Of a stretch of 5,169 nucleotides of DNA, positions 5,100 through 5,169 are shown one piece after another. The notes below the pieces were generated by a model. That model saw only the letters and a program-made list of their open reading frames with translations. It had not been told where the DNA came from and did no database searches. How positions within the stretch are numbered: the stretch's first letter is position 1; each line of letters opens with the position of its first letter. This stretch comes from an uncultured Spirochaetaceae bacterium (lineage in GTDB: Bacteria; Spirochaetota; Spirochaetia; Treponematales; Treponemataceae), in the NCBI GenBank assembly GCA_902772605.1, contig CACYBG010000113.1, forward strand, positions 1 through 5,169. Reading direction: 5' to 3'. A program made the position numbers and the translations under genes.

Positions 5100-5169
5100 C
5101 TGCTCCCTCCAGTGACGTGCATTTTTCCGGGTAGTTTTTCAGCTTTTGTTTTGTTCCGGCTGGATTTTG
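5100..5169 (-). other. Upstream edge of methyltransferase gene, coding status unresolved
   Basis: The last 70 bases contain the methyltransferase Shine-Dalgarno site (GGAGG on the minus strand) and no clear promoter. Of the three minus-strand frames, one closes with TGA partway through, while two stay open to the edge of the window and end just inside the methyltransferase gene. The end of an upstream gene could be present but cannot be identified from so little sequence. Confidence 0.3.

Noticed and set aside
1..5169. tRNA, rRNA, CRISPR array, transposase or phage genes
   Set aside because: Neither strand shows cloverleaf-like segments, spaced identical repeats or recognisable mobile-element proteins.

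Overview
The window is ordinary bacterial chromosome of moderate GC content. Start codons are preceded by strong GGAGG-like Shine-Dalgarno sites, and genes are tightly packed except around the suf genes. The gene content fits an anaerobic, gut-type bacterium of the Treponema/spirochaete or Clostridia kind: a SufS-SufU iron-sulfur cluster pair, a 92-residue HU protein, an ArAE/FUSC-type membrane protein and a miniature protein-kinase-like protein. ATA (Ile) and AGG/AGA (Arg) codons are frequent. The genus is inference; Treponema is my lean and a Firmicute is the alternative.

Layout. Positions 29-1270 (+) encode the cysteine desulfurase SufS. A 331-bp non-coding stretch (1271-1601) follows, unusually long for two partner genes and rich in inverted repeats. 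Positions 1602-2075 (+) encode SufU, the zinc-dependent sulfur acceptor of SufS. Positions 2076-2352 form a convergent intergenic region. It contains a near-perfect 14-bp inverted repeat (2177-2206), a further 6-bp stem (2212-2256) and a clear intrinsic terminator for the minus-strand HU gene (2304-2333). HU occupies 2353-2631 (-). Positions 2632-2838 hold the HU leader and promoter region and a short array of 10-bp repeats. A minus-strand gene group follows, transcribed in the order class I SAM-dependent methyltransferase (4416-5099), small kinase-fold protein (3806-4336), ArAE-like membrane protein (2839-3804). The last two are separated by one base, so they are almost certainly co-transcribed. 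Positions 5100-5169 hold only the methyltransferase ribosome-binding site and sequence whose coding status cannot be decided.

How they work together. SufS takes sulfur from cysteine as a persulfide and SufU relays it to the SufBCD scaffold, whose genes are probably just upstream of the window. HU is an independent nucleoid protein. The job of the methyltransferase/kinase-like/ArAE group is unknown.

The most unusual signal is the sufS-sufU spacer. It contains two large multi-tier foldable domains (about 1313-1426 and 1434-1567), an ordered pair of terminal inverted repeats about 262 bp apart, and five copies of the hexamer GACATT in either orientation. It could be a structured regulatory RNA or a small palindromic (MITE-like) insertion. 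The sequence alone does not decide between them.
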